A DNA stretch of 64,000 nt, taken from NCBI GenBank assembly GCA_937902315.1, contig CALGUG010000055.1, positions 62,001 to 126,000 of the forward strand, given 5' to 3'. This document shows, in pieces, positions 15,784-23,163 of this stretch. The notes under the pieces are model-generated. The model was not told the origin of the DNA, ran no database searches, and saw only the letters and a list, made by a program, of their open reading frames with translations. The DNA is from an uncultured Chloroflexales bacterium (GTDB lineage Bacteria; Chloroflexota; Chloroflexia; Chloroflexales; Chloroflexaceae). The position numbers and the translations under genes were made by a program. Numbering within the stretch: position 1 is the first letter of the stretch; every line of letters begins with the position of its first letter.

Positions 15784-15850
15784 ATTTGTATTTGATACTC
15801 AAGCTACTTCTGCCTAGTGTGTACCATTCGCTCTTTCGCTTCAAAGCTAT

Positions 15851-15920
15851 GGCGGCTTGTTCTCTACCTTCCATTCGGCTTCTAGCGCGTCCGCCTTCGG
15901 CTATCAGATCCCCCTCCATC
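15851..15920 (-). repeat. RptA copy 1
   Basis: Reverse-orientation copy starting GGCGGCTTG, with core GCGCGTCCGCCTTCGGCTA. It forms an inverted pair with copy 2. Confidence 0.8.
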
Positions 15921-16081
15921 CATTCAGGCTATCGCGCGAGTCGCTGCCTTTCACTGCCCCACGTCGACTGGATAGCGTATGCGCTTAAAGGCTTGCAGGC
16001 TCGCAACTCTAAGCAACGAAATCCGCTTGAAATGGTGTTTTTGGGGCGCTCTTTCAACACACTGCTACAACACCCTGCTTA

Positions 16082-16149
16082 CGGGCGAGCTGTTGGTAGC
16101 CGAAGGCGGACGCGCCAGCCGCCCTCTTTGGGGAAGGGACCAAGCCGCC
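16082..16149 (+). repeat. RptA copy 2
   Basis: Forward copy with core GTAGCCGAAGGCGGACGCGC, ending CAAGCCGCC. It ends 31 bp before the GNAT gene stop codon on the other strand and is the mirror partner of copy 1. Confidence 0.8.
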
Positions 16150-16179
16150 AGAGTGCTGAGCGATCAAACGGACTTCGAA

Positions 16180-16674
16180 TCAGCCTTCGGGCGAGTCGGC
16201 TTGATCGAGCGGTTTGCGCATCAGCAGATTGGTCGCTTGAAAGCCGATCTTTTGGTAGAGTGCGATCGCCGCTTGGTTATGCCCAAAGACATGCAGATCG
16301 ATGGCTGAGAGGCCTTGAGCGCGCGCCAACTTTTCTACAGCCTCGAAAGCTGCTTGGGCGTAGCCCTTGCGCCGGTGCTCGGGTTTGATCGAGGCATCGT
16401 AGATGAAGGCGATCTGTTTCGGCCCGCTCTGGCGGAGCGCGTACCAGATCATGCCAACGGGCGTGCCGCTCTCTTCCTCTTGAATGGTGAAGAGAAACTG
16501 ATTGGGCGTAGCGACGCCTTGAGGCAGCAAGGCATCGTATTCGCGTTTTGCCTCTTGCTCGGCTGTTTCAGGTTGCCAACGCCCGCTCTTTACATGCTCT
16601 GCAGCGTAGCTTCGAACGGCCTCCGTGTAGTAGGCCTGAAACTCCTCTTCGCTCATTGGAACCAGTTTGATCAT
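16180..16674 (-). CDS. GNAT-family N-acetyltransferase
   Basis: 164 residues. The acetyl-CoA binding motif A is IYDASIKPEHRRKGYAQAAF (R/Q-x-x-G-x-G/A pattern as RRKGYA), followed by VFGHNQAAIALYQKIGF, the motif B region typical of GNAT enzymes. The substrate cannot be read; it could be a small molecule, peptide or protein N-terminus. The ribosome site is weak. It lies 42 bp downstream of the large dehydrogenase stop on the same strand and may be cotranscribed with it. Confidence 0.88.
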   Translation of the reverse strand: MIKLVPMSEEEFQAYYTEAVRSYAAEHVKSGRWQPETAEQEAKREYDALLPQGVATPNQFLFTIQEEESGTPVGMIWYALRQSGPKQIAFIYDASIKPEHRRKGYAQAAFEAVEKLARAQGLSAIDLHVFGHNQAAIALYQKIGFQATNLLMRKPLDQADSPEG

Positions 16675-16716
16675 AATCAGTGCCCTTTGCTACATCACAT
16701 CGTTTGGATGTGCTCA

Positions 16717-19599
16717 TTATAGGTTGAGGCGTTGGGCCATTGCCTGCGCCGGATGGACGACTTTTCGCCCGCTCAGATCGGCGATCTGCTGACGGCAGCT
16801 CACTCCGGCGGCTACAACGGGCAAATCGCTGGCGCGCACGGCTGGCAGCAACGAGCGCTCGGCCATAGCTTTGCTGATCTCGAAGTGCTCGGCCTCGTAG
16901 CCAAAGGAGCCAGCCATGCCGCAACAGGCCGATTCGATCTCTTTGACCTCGTAGCCAGCCAGCTCTAGAGCTTGGTGGGCGGGCGCTGTGCCCACGATCG
17001 CTTTTTGGTGGCAGTGGCCGTGGAAGAGGATCGGCTGGCGTTCGCACTCTTGGAAGAGCGGCGCGAAGCGCAGGCTGTTACGGGCCACAAACTCCTCGAA
17101 GCTGAGGGCGGCCTTGGCGAGCGCATGGCGCTGCGGATGCTTGCTGAGGGCTGGGTATTCGTCGCGGAAGCTCAGCACGCAGGAAGGCTCTAGGCCGACG
17201 ATCGGAATGCCAGCGGCGGCGTAGGGTCCTAGGCGTTCGCAGACCCGTTCGGCGGCCAGTTGGGCCGAGCTGAGCATACTCTTGCTGAGATAGGTTCGCC
17301 CGCAGCAGACATAATCGGGGATGATCACCTCGTAGCCCGCCGCTTCGAGCACGCGCTTGGCGGCTTCCCCGATCTCGGGGTAGTGGTGCTCCATCCAGGT
17401 GTCGCTGTAGAGCACAACCGCATTGGGGTTTTCAAAAGGCTGCACCAGCTTGGCGCTGGAGTGTTGGCTGCTGAAGCGTTCTGGGCTGAATTTGGGCAGA
17501 TGGCGCTCGGGCGCGATCCCGATCATACGCGCGACCAGTTGAGCCGCTGGCTTAAAGCTGGTGGCCGTGTTGGCGAGGCGCGCCAAGATCGGCTTCGAGG
17601 TCATCACCTGGCTGATGCGCGGCATCTCGCCGAAGAGACGGGTGCGCAGATCGATGCCATCGCGCTGGTGGCGCATATCCATCACTTCGCTCTTGATGCG
17701 GGTCATATCGACCGAGGAAGGGCAGTCGTTTTGGCAGGCCTTGCAGCCTACACACAGATCGAGCACCTCTTTCATTTCGTCGCTGTAGAGCGTTTCGAGC
17801 GGAAGCGTGCCGCTGAGGGTGTTGCGCAGCGCGTTGGCACGCCCACGAGTCGAATCCCACTCGTTGCGGGTCACCATATAGCTCGGACACATTGTGCCAG
17901 CCGTGACTTTGCGGCAGTAGCCTTGGCCATTACACATCTCGATCGCCCCTGCGAAGCCGCCGTCGGCCGACCAGTCGAACTTGGTTTTCAGCTCGACGGT
18001 GCGGTAGTTGGTGCCGTAGCGCAGGTTTTCGGTCATGTCGGGTCCGTTGACGACCTTGTTGGGGTTGAGGCGGTTTTCGGGGTCGAAGGCGGCCTTGACC
18101 TGTTGGAAAGCGCTGTAGACTTCATCGCCGAAGATATGGCGGTTGAGCCAACTGCGGGCCAGGCCGTCGCCGTGCTCGCTGCTCATCGCGCCCTTGTATT
18201 CCAGCACCAAGTCGGCGGCTGCTTGGGTGATCAAGCGCATCTTTTCGATGTGGTCGGCAGTCTTCAGGTTGACGAAGGGCATAACGTGCAGACAGCCAGC
18301 GCTGGCGTGGGCGCTCACCATCAGATCGACATCGAGATCTCGGGTGGCTTGGCTGATCTGGCGAATGTAGGCCGCAAGATGCTCGACCGGAACCGCCACA
18401 TCTTCGATGAAGTTGAGCGGCTTGATCTCGCCGCGCTGACGCGAGAGCAGACCGGCTTGGGCGCGCCGCATCAGCCAGATGGTCGCTTGCGATTTGGCGT
18501 CTTCGAAGCGGTAGATGCGGCAGCCAGCGGTATGGCGCTGCAAAATACTTTCCAGCTTAGCCATCTTGGCTTGAACCTCGGCGGGCGTGTCGCCGTAAAA
18601 CTCGGTGATCAACACCGAATCGGGGTCGTCGTTGCCGATAAATTGGCCGATGCTGTAGTCGCCGCCAGCTTCGCGCTGCATACGCATCATAAAGCGGTCG
18701 ACCTGTTCGATCGCCGCCGGATCGCTTTCGAGCATGTAGGGCACGGCTTCGAGCGAGGCGTTTTGGTCGTCGAAGGCCACCAACATAATCGCGGTGTGGC
18801 GCGGCAGCGGCACCAGATCAAGCTCGGCTTCGCTAACTAGGGCGAAGGTGCCTTCGCTGCCACAGATCAGCTCGGCCAGATTGATTGGGTCGGCGTTGAG
18901 GATGCGGTCGAGGTTGTAGCCGCCGCAGCGTCGCCAAGTGTTGGGGCGTCGGGCGTCGAGCGCACTGCGGTAGCGTTCGACAATCGCGGGCACTTGCTGC
19001 CAGATCGAGCCGAGCAGGCCGCCCTGCTCGACCATGCGCGAGATCTCGCTGCGGGGCGTCGGCCCGAAGTGGGTCGCCGTGCCATCGGCCAAGACCACAT
19101 CGAGGCCGTGGATATGGTCGGCAGTCATATGGTAGAGGATGGAGTGCGATCCGGTCGAGTTGTTGCCGATCATGCCGCCGATGGTACAGACCACCGCTGA
19201 GGCTGGATCGGGGCCAAATTTAAGGCCATACTTGGCGAGAGCGTTGTTGAGGGCTTGCAAGGTCATGCCGGGTTGTACGCGGGCACGGCGCGCCTCGGGG
19301 TCGACGGATACCAGATTGTGCATATGTTTGCTGGTATCTACAATCACGGCTTCGCCGACCGATTGTCCGGCAAGGCTGCTACCACCGCCGCGCGGCAAAA
19401 GCGGCAGGCCGTAACGAGCTGCCAGCTTGGCCACTGCGATGATGTCGTCGCGGTCGCGCGGCGTCACCACAGCCAGAGGCATAATTTGGTAGTTTGAGGC
19501 ATCGGTCGCGTAGAGTGTACGGGTCATGGTATCGGCGTAGACGTTGCCGCGCAATTCGCGCTTGCAATCGGCTACAAAAGTATCGATAAGCTCGGACAT
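16717..19599 (-). CDS. FAD-linked oxidase fused to Fe-S/CCG domains (D-2-hydroxyacid dehydrogenase, YdiJ/Dld-like)
   Basis: 960 residues, cytoplasmic or membrane-associated. The FAD_binding_4 domain (about 30-250) contains PLLPRGGGSSLAGQSVGE. The FAD-oxidase C-terminal domain runs to about 500. Two cysteine clusters follow: CNGQGYCRKVTAGTMC near 554 and CVGCKACQNDC near 617. Two CCG-type domains then contain YVCCGRTY and SACCGMAGSFG. Such proteins oxidise D-lactate, glycolate or D-2-hydroxyglutarate and pass electrons through Fe-S clusters to a carrier. Fusion of GlcD-like and GlpC-like parts in one chain is a known architecture. The exact substrate is not determined. The start ATG has GAGG 7 bases upstream. 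Confidence 0.9.
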   Translation of the reverse strand: MSELIDTFVADCKRELRGNVYADTMTRTLYATDASNYQIMPLAVVTPRDRDDIIAVAKLAARYGLPLLPRGGGSSLAGQSVGEAVIVDTSKHMHNLVSVDPEARRARVQPGMTLQALNNALAKYGLKFGPDPASAVVCTIGGMIGNNSTGSHSILYHMTADHIHGLDVVLADGTATHFGPTPRSEISRMVEQGGLLGSIWQQVPAIVERYRSALDARRPNTWRRCGGYNLDRILNADPINLAELICGSEGTFALVSEAELDLVPLPRHTAIMLVAFDDQNASLEAVPYMLESDPAAIEQVDRFMMRMQREAGGDYSIGQFIGNDDPDSVLITEFYGDTPAEVQAKMAKLESILQRHTAGCRIYRFEDAKSQATIWLMRRAQAGLLSRQRGEIKPLNFIEDVAVPVEHLAAYIRQISQATRDLDVDLMVSAHASAGCLHVMPFVNLKTADHIEKMRLITQAAADLVLEYKGAMSSEHGDGLARSWLNRHIFGDEVYSAFQQVKAAFDPENRLNPNKVVNGPDMTENLRYGTNYRTVELKTKFDWSADGGFAGAIEMCNGQGYCRKVTAGTMCPSYMVTRNEWDSTRGRANALRNTLSGTLPLETLYSDEMKEVLDLCVGCKACQNDCPSSVDMTRIKSEVMDMRHQRDGIDLRTRLFGEMPRISQVMTSKPILARLANTATSFKPAAQLVARMIGIAPERHLPKFSPERFSSQHSSAKLVQPFENPNAVVLYSDTWMEHHYPEIGEAAKRVLEAAGYEVIIPDYVCCGRTYLSKSMLSSAQLAAERVCERLGPYAAAGIPIVGLEPSCVLSFRDEYPALSKHPQRHALAKAALSFEEFVARNSLRFAPLFQECERQPILFHGHCHQKAIVGTAPAHQALELAGYEVKEIESACCGMAGSFGYEAEHFEISKAMAERSLLPAVRASDLPVVAAGVSCRQQIADLSGRKVVHPAQAMAQRLNL

Positions 19600-19886
19600 G
19601 CAGGAACCTCAATCGAGTTAGAAAGGAAGGGTACCTGCATAGCATACCACGCTCTGACACGATAGGAGTTGGCCGCCCTACTACCATTACTTCAGCTTGG
19701 CGAAAGATGGGGGAGAATTTCGAAAAGCGAGCGCTTCGATACTGTTGCTGCTTGTGTCAAAAGAGCTGTCTTCAACAAGCGTTCGTTGTGTATCGCGCTG
19801 CCTGCTCAATGTTGGCATTGAGAAACGATGAAGGTCGTAGAGCTAGCTGCGCGTGTTCGCTGGCGAAGCTGAAAGCACCTTTTGAT

Positions 19887-19957
19887 GGGCGAGATGTTGG
19901 TAGCCGTAGGCGGACGCGCTAAGGATTGAATAGAAGCTAGGGACGACAACGCTAGCG
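19887..19957 (+). repeat. RptA copy 3
   Basis: Forward copy with the exact core GTAGCCGTAGGCGGACGCGC, preceded by GATGTTG. It lies 22 bp from an RptB copy. Confidence 0.8.
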
Positions 19958-19979
19958 TTCTTTGGTGATCAAGCGGGTG

Positions 19980-20100
19980 ATACCAAATCCGGTTGATTCG
20001 GTTCTCTTTGGCCCTCGGCAGAGCGGACCGTGACTCTCCTTTTCCCGGCTTTTCGTTTTTCTGAGCGAAGAGCATGCAGGTCTTTAAACGACTTTGGTAT
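19980..20100 (-). repeat. RptB copy 1 (full, 121 bp)
   Basis: Begins ATACCAAATCCG and ends TTTGGTAT. The inside is nearly the reverse complement of the copy at 34176-34296, including GGCAGAGCGG and the A/T-rich CGGCTTTTCGTTTTTCTGAG. Same length as that copy. Confidence 0.85.
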
Positions 20101-20143
20101 GATATGAGGCAACCGAAGGGGCGATCGAAGGCTGGAAATAAAA

Positions 20144-20170
20144 AAGAAGCAGGCCCTTAGCCTGCTTCTT
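20144..20170 (-). terminator. Rho-independent terminator, minus direction
   Basis: AAGAAGCAGGC and GCCTGCTTCTT flank a 5-base loop. On the minus strand the stem is followed by a T-rich tract (CTTCTTTTTTAT). It lies downstream of the 92-residue minus-strand gene, though 245 bp away. Confidence 0.65.
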
Positions 20171-20414
20171 AACATAACATATTGAGCAGATGAGCGACTC
20201 GTGGTGAGGACTGCAAAGCGCAGCCAGCTTGTACGCAGTTTGGTTTTGCATACACAGGTCGTACAAATTGTTTGCGCTCTGTGAGCCTCGTGTTCTCGGC
20301 GAAAGTGTGCAGCTACGTAGTTGAACCGTAGAGCCTTTTGAACAGGGCAGTGCAGCGTGGACCGATTGTGTGCTGACCGACCATGCGGCTGAGTCGTACG
20401 TATCTCGTCCGTTA

Positions 20415-20693
20415 TTACGAGCCGGTTCGCTCGTGGGGCGGCTCATCAAAATCGAGGCGACGGGTTTTGATGGTTTGCCCAGTAGCAGGGCGCGCACGAT
20501 AGGGCGGAATCGGATCGCGGTCTTCTTCGTGATAGTGGCTCTGTTGGACGGCGTCGATCAGGGCGCGCACCGCATCGGTGATATCGCGGGTGTTTTGGGG
20601 AGTCCATTGTGCTCCGCTGCGCTCGGCGACTTGTCGGAAATAGTGTACGAAAATTTCTGCGGCTACACGGGCTGGGCTTGGTCCTGCCGTCAT
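20415..20693 (-). CDS. Hypothetical protein, 92 residues
   Basis: I place the start at the ATG at 20693 because GAGGT lies 7 bases upstream; an in-frame start 17 codons earlier lacks such a site. The product has a helical N-terminal half (ARVAAEIFVHYFRQVAERSG, TRDITDAVRALIDAVQ) and a polar, proline-rich tail (DRDPIPPYRARP). There is no membrane segment or known motif. It stands alone between terminators, behind a long structured upstream region. I do not recognise the family. Confidence 0.6.
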   Translation of the reverse strand: MTAGPSPARVAAEIFVHYFRQVAERSGAQWTPQNTRDITDAVRALIDAVQQSHYHEEDRDPIPPYRARPATGQTIKTRRLDFDEPPHERTGS

Positions 20694-20903
20694 AGATCTA
20701 CCTCGTTTCTCACTAGTGATCATCCAAAATCTATTATCAAACAACTGCTGAACCAGAAAAGAACGAGCCAGCGAATCGATTGAGGCCGAAGTGGAACGGC
20801 TTGAGATCTGTCGATGACAGTATAAACTATGCTTACAACTCTTCCTGCAAGCAGAAGATTACGATTCGGAATCAAGCGATTCACATTTCTCGTCTCTGGA
20901 AGC

Positions 20904-20953
20904 AGCCTACTCTGATGAGTGGAATGGTGTGAACCTCTGTATGTAGGCTTTTT
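20904..20953 (+). other. Long-loop hairpin with T-run, possible end of a small RNA
   Basis: AGCCTAC and GTAGGCT pair around a 32-base loop and are followed by TTTTCTTT on the plus strand. No plus-strand gene lies upstream, so a small RNA ending here is possible but weakly supported. Confidence 0.25.
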
Positions 20954-21031
20954 CTTTGCCTGCTACGCTTTAGCAGCGCAAAAAGTTGTTTTTTCTGTTA
21001 ACAAGGCACGCTTGTAACGAGCCAATACTAT

Positions 21032-21073
21032 TAACGCCCGTAGACCTAGAATTTGCTAGGAATACAGGCGTTA
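21032..21073. other. Two-stem symmetric structure
   Basis: TAACGCC/GGCGTTA encloses CCTAG/CTAGG, with 6-base spacers on each side and a 6-base apical loop. The regular spacing suggests a folded RNA or a protein-binding DNA site. Confidence 0.35.
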
Positions 21074-21080
21074 GCTTGAG

Positions 21081-21104
21081 AAAAAGCAAGGCGGAAGACG
21101 CCTT
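21081..21104 (-). terminator. Terminator of the DUF2752 unit
   Basis: On the minus strand AAGGCG-TCTTC-CGCCTT is followed by GCTTTTTC. It lies about 100 bp after the DUF2752 stop. Confidence 0.65.
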
Positions 21105-21201
21105 TTGGTTTGAAACTTAGTTTTTAGCGCTGCTCGTCTGTTATTACAGAATAGCGCATTTGTGCCCTCTTCGCAAGCTGCTCGCTCCTAAACGCCTATG
21201 T

Positions 21202-21654
21202 TCAGCCACGCATAAGCGCGACATAGGCGTAGGGATCGCTGGCGAAGCGAAAGATCCAATAGGCTATAAATACGATGAATAGGATGAGGCCAGCCGCTGT
21301 GTGTTGTTCAAAACGCCTGACCAGATCGATAAACGCGCTACGGCGAGAATCGGGCAAGAAGGCTGCAAACACCAGTAGGGCCAGCACTACCATTACAAGC
21401 GGCGCAAAGAAGTGGAGGGTGGCCATCTCTTGCCAATCGCCGCGCAAAAGCGCGATACACGCTCGGCTGATGCCGCAGCCTGGGCAGGGAATGCCAACGC
21501 TGTGCAGAAGCGGACAAGGGAGGCTGGGTAATCCCGCTGCAACCAGTGTTCCGTGAACGCCAGCGAATGTAAGGATCACGCGGGCGGCAAAGCGGTCGCG
21601 TACCATAGCAGTCAGCGGTTGGGGCAGCTCCATAGGAGATAGTGATAATTGCAT
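21202..21654 (-). CDS. DUF2752 membrane protein
   Basis: 150 residues. The DUF2752 hallmark CPGCGISRACIALLRGDW follows VGIPC in the middle, and three hydrophobic segments span about 25-45, 88-108 and 120-142. The function of the family is not established; members are small inner-membrane proteins with this paired-Cys signature. No clear ribosome site precedes the ATG, and a second ATG (MELPQP) 7 codons later is possible. The upstream 82-residue membrane protein ends 27 bp away on the same strand, so the two likely form one unit. Confidence 0.85.
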   Translation of the reverse strand: MQLSLSPMELPQPLTAMVRDRFAARVILTFAGVHGTLVAAGLPSLPCPLLHSVGIPCPGCGISRACIALLRGDWQEMATLHFFAPLVMVVLALLVFAAFLPDSRRSAFIDLVRRFEQHTAAGLILFIVFIAYWIFRFASDPYAYVALMRG

Positions 21655-21681
21655 AGTTATCGCTTTGCTATGAGCTGGAAT

Positions 21682-21930
21682 TTAGAAACCAGCGGTTATG
21701 CTGCCGATCGCAAGCATGATAGTGAGTTGCACACACATCAGTGTATCATATTGCGCTTGTCGCCAGAAGCTCTCTTGGCCCAACCACCACCAGAGACGAT
21801 TGAGGCTAGAGCGCAGCCAGATTCCTTCCCAGCGGCGTAGTTCTTGCAAGTGTGCCAGACGAAACAGTCGTCGTGATTGTATTATAAGATGAATAAACCA
21901 AATTATGGTGATAAGAGCCTTTATTAGCAT
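21682..21930 (-). CDS. Small membrane protein, hypothetical
   Basis: 82 residues. Hydrophobic stretches MLIKALITIIWFIHLII and LMCVQLTIMLAIGSITAGF lie at the two ends, around a basic, Trp-rich middle (RRWEGIWLRSSLNRLWWWLG). AGGAG sits 8 bases before the ATG. It is paired with the DUF2752 gene; DUF2752 genes often neighbour small membrane proteins. Function unknown. Confidence 0.65.
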   Translation of the reverse strand: MLIKALITIIWFIHLIIQSRRLFRLAHLQELRRWEGIWLRSSLNRLWWWLGQESFWRQAQYDTLMCVQLTIMLAIGSITAGF

Positions 21931-22068
21931 GACATGTGCTCCTTCACTCTATAAAATAGAGCATCGCTACCAATGTCGATATAAACTTAGTATGCCTAGA
22001 TTTTGATGCTGGTAACAGGGGGTCGATACTCCTCTCTTATAGGCTTTTTGCTACCTATAGAGGCATGG

Positions 22069-22074
22069 TATAAT
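22069..22074 (+). promoter_or_regulatory. -10 element of the small lipoprotein promoter
   Basis: TGGTATAATG contains a perfect TATAAT. A poor -35 (TTTTGC) lies about 17 bp upstream. It serves the lipoprotein gene at 22160 with a leader of roughly 80 bases. Confidence 0.5.
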
Positions 22075-22122
22075 GTAACTAATTGAGTTCCTAAGACGTC
22101 TGCTAGGTATGTAGTCTCAACA

Positions 22123-22143
22123 ACAACACGCTGATTGTGTTGT
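22123..22143 (+). promoter_or_regulatory. Leader hairpin just before the ribosome site
   Basis: ACAACAC and GTGTTGT form a 7-bp stem that ends 3-4 bases before TAGGAGGA of the lipoprotein gene. It may affect mRNA stability or ribosome access. Confidence 0.4.
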
Positions 22144-22159
22144 CGTTAGGAGGACAAAT

Positions 22160-22486
22160 ATGGCGAGTAAAGGATTTGCTCTGTTAGCCGTCATGGTATG
22201 TGTGACTCTCGCTTTATTTGTAACGGCCTGCTCTCCTGCATCATACTATGGTGTGGTTCGTACTAGTCCTCAAGGGAGCGCTGTGATCTTCTCAAGCAGC
22301 GTTCCGGTTTCGACTTCTGATCTGTTGATCGATACATACCGCTCGAATGCTTACGATCCTGTTTCTACTATACAAGAGCAAGACTCGATTGTCTCGCTAC
22401 CTTTGAAGTATCTTGTTTCGGAAGATTCTGAGATATTTGATAGCGTAACTCCTATTCTTGGTAGAGAGTGCGATTTATACCACTGA
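22160..22486 (+). CDS. Small lipoprotein, unknown function
   Basis: 108 residues. A signal peptide with hydrophobic core GFALLAVMVCVTLALF ends in the lipobox VTAC, with Cys24 the lipidated residue. The mature part is Ser/Thr/Tyr-rich (SPASYYGVVRTSPQGSAVIFSSSV) and acidic later on. A strong AGGAGG precedes the ATG. It would be anchored outside the cell by lipid. It stands alone, with its own promoter, leader hairpin and a possible A/T-type terminator at 22525-22559. No homologous family is recognised. Confidence 0.75.
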   Translation: MASKGFALLAVMVCVTLALFVTACSPASYYGVVRTSPQGSAVIFSSSVPVSTSDLLIDTYRSNAYDPVSTIQEQDSIVSLPLKYLVSEDSEIFDSVTPILGRECDLYH

Positions 22487-22524
22487 TCAACTCAGTTGGT
22501 ATTGAATCAACCTTTGTTTCCGTC

Positions 22525-22559
22525 AAAACGTTACTCTCAGCATAGATTTTTAACGTTTT
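22525..22559 (+). terminator. Possible A/T-type terminator after the lipoprotein
   Basis: AAAACGTT and AACGTTTT pair around a 19-base loop 38 bp after the stop; the loop itself ends in a T-run. Weak stem. Confidence 0.35.
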
Positions 22560-22780
22560 AACTACCTGTGAATGAGATTGTAATAGAATTGTGAAGGTTT
22601 GGATTGATACGTCTCAAGCTTGGAGATGTGTCGCTTGAGTTTGTGTTGAGCGGCTAACCCTTTGAGCAGAGCATAGCAAGAAGTGCGCCTTAGATAAATA
22701 TTTTTAGAGACTATTTGGAAAGTTATTGTTTTGTTTGGTTTTTTATCTTGAAACCATGTGTTGTCCTGAGGTATGTATAA

Positions 22781-22810
22781 ACGGGAGCTGCTCAGCTGAG
22801 CGGCTCCCGT
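22781..22810. other. Strong 30-bp hairpin
   Basis: ACGGGAGC and GCTCCCGT enclose a second stem GCTCA/TGAGC. The total structure is almost fully paired. No T-run follows, so its role is unclear. Confidence 0.45.
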
Positions 22811-22850
22811 GTTGTTGAATAGCATATCTGTTTCTACATCTGATTACGTT

Positions 22851-23104
22851 ATAGCAAATCCGCTCGCTTGCTTCAGATTGCTGCGGCGAGCTCTTTCCCT
22901 TCCATTCGTTGCTTGGCGCGTCCGCCTACGGCTACCAGCATGCCGCCCAACAAACGAGGCGTCTATTTGTGTGTGCCGAAAGTCCTCCTCCAATCCGACA
23001 ATGCAAACGAATTTCGTATTGTGTTGGCCTCCGGCAGAGCGGAACAAGACTGTTTTCGTTTCACGTATGGCGAAAGGGACAAACTTTTAAGCGGATTTGG
23101 TGTA
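22851..23104 (-). repeat. RptB-like composite carrying RptA copy 4
   Basis: Left edge ATAGCAAATCCGC and right edge GCGGATTTGGTGTA match RptB ends. GGCAGAGCGGAACAAGAC inside matches RptB, but the length is doubled by an RptA copy at 22883-22950. Confidence 0.65.
22883..22950 (-). repeat. RptA copy 4
   Basis: Reverse copy, core GCGCGTCCGCCTACGGCTAC, nested in the composite element. Confidence 0.8.
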
Positions 23105-23112
23105 ATTGCAAA

Positions 23113-23141
23113 GAGGGATATCGCGTCACGCGATATCCCTC
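23113..23141 (-). terminator. Terminator of the first solute-binding gene
   Basis: GAGGGATATCGCGT and ACGCGATATCCCTC are perfect 14-base arms around one base. On the minus strand they are followed by TTTGCAATT. It lies 22 bp after the stop codon. Confidence 0.75.
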
Positions 23142-23163
23142 TCGGCTTTTGTTTGGAACTATT

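Larger units (their letters stand above)
15491..16179. other. 689-bp intergenic region with hairpin and paired RptA repeats
   Basis: Contains a 13-bp-arm hairpin at 15748-15783 and two RptA copies in inverted orientation (15851-15920, 16082-16149). Open frames here are short, lack ribosome sites and run through the repeats, so I call no gene. Confidence 0.7.
19600..20414. other. 815-bp intergenic region with RptA and RptB
   Basis: Holds RptA copy 3, a full RptB copy and a terminator hairpin at 20144-20170. I see no convincing gene; 20171-20414 has no feature I can name. Confidence 0.65.
20694..21201. other. 508-bp intergenic region with several predicted RNA structures
   Basis: Contains inverted repeats at 20904-20953, 21032-21073 and 21081-21104. 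On the minus strand it spans the DUF2752 terminator and then the leader region of the 92-residue gene. No coding frame is convincing. Confidence 0.5.
22487..23163. other. 677-bp intergenic region with hairpins and a composite repeat
   Basis: Contains inverted repeats at 22525-22559, 22613-22639 and 22781-22810, then an RptB-like composite element (22851-23104) with an RptA copy inside, and the terminator of the first solute-binding gene. No gene called. Confidence 0.6.

Noticed and set aside
15741..16388. A 215-codon open frame over the gap after the STAS gene
   Set aside because: It reads through the hairpin and two RptA copies and overlaps the GNAT gene on the other strand; the peptide (LARPPSA, VGSRRRTRQ) is just translated repeat.
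17260..18840. A 526-codon open frame on the plus strand
   Set aside because: It lies fully antisense to the FAD/Fe-S dehydrogenase, whose protein is clearly conserved; composition is that of a mirror frame and no ribosome site is present.
20898..20907. GGAAGCAGCC, a string typical of bacterial SRP (4.5S) RNA
   Set aside because: The preceding tetraloop and paired CAGG/GGAA context of SRP RNA are missing, and the flanks do not fold into the SRP hairpin; the match is probably chance.
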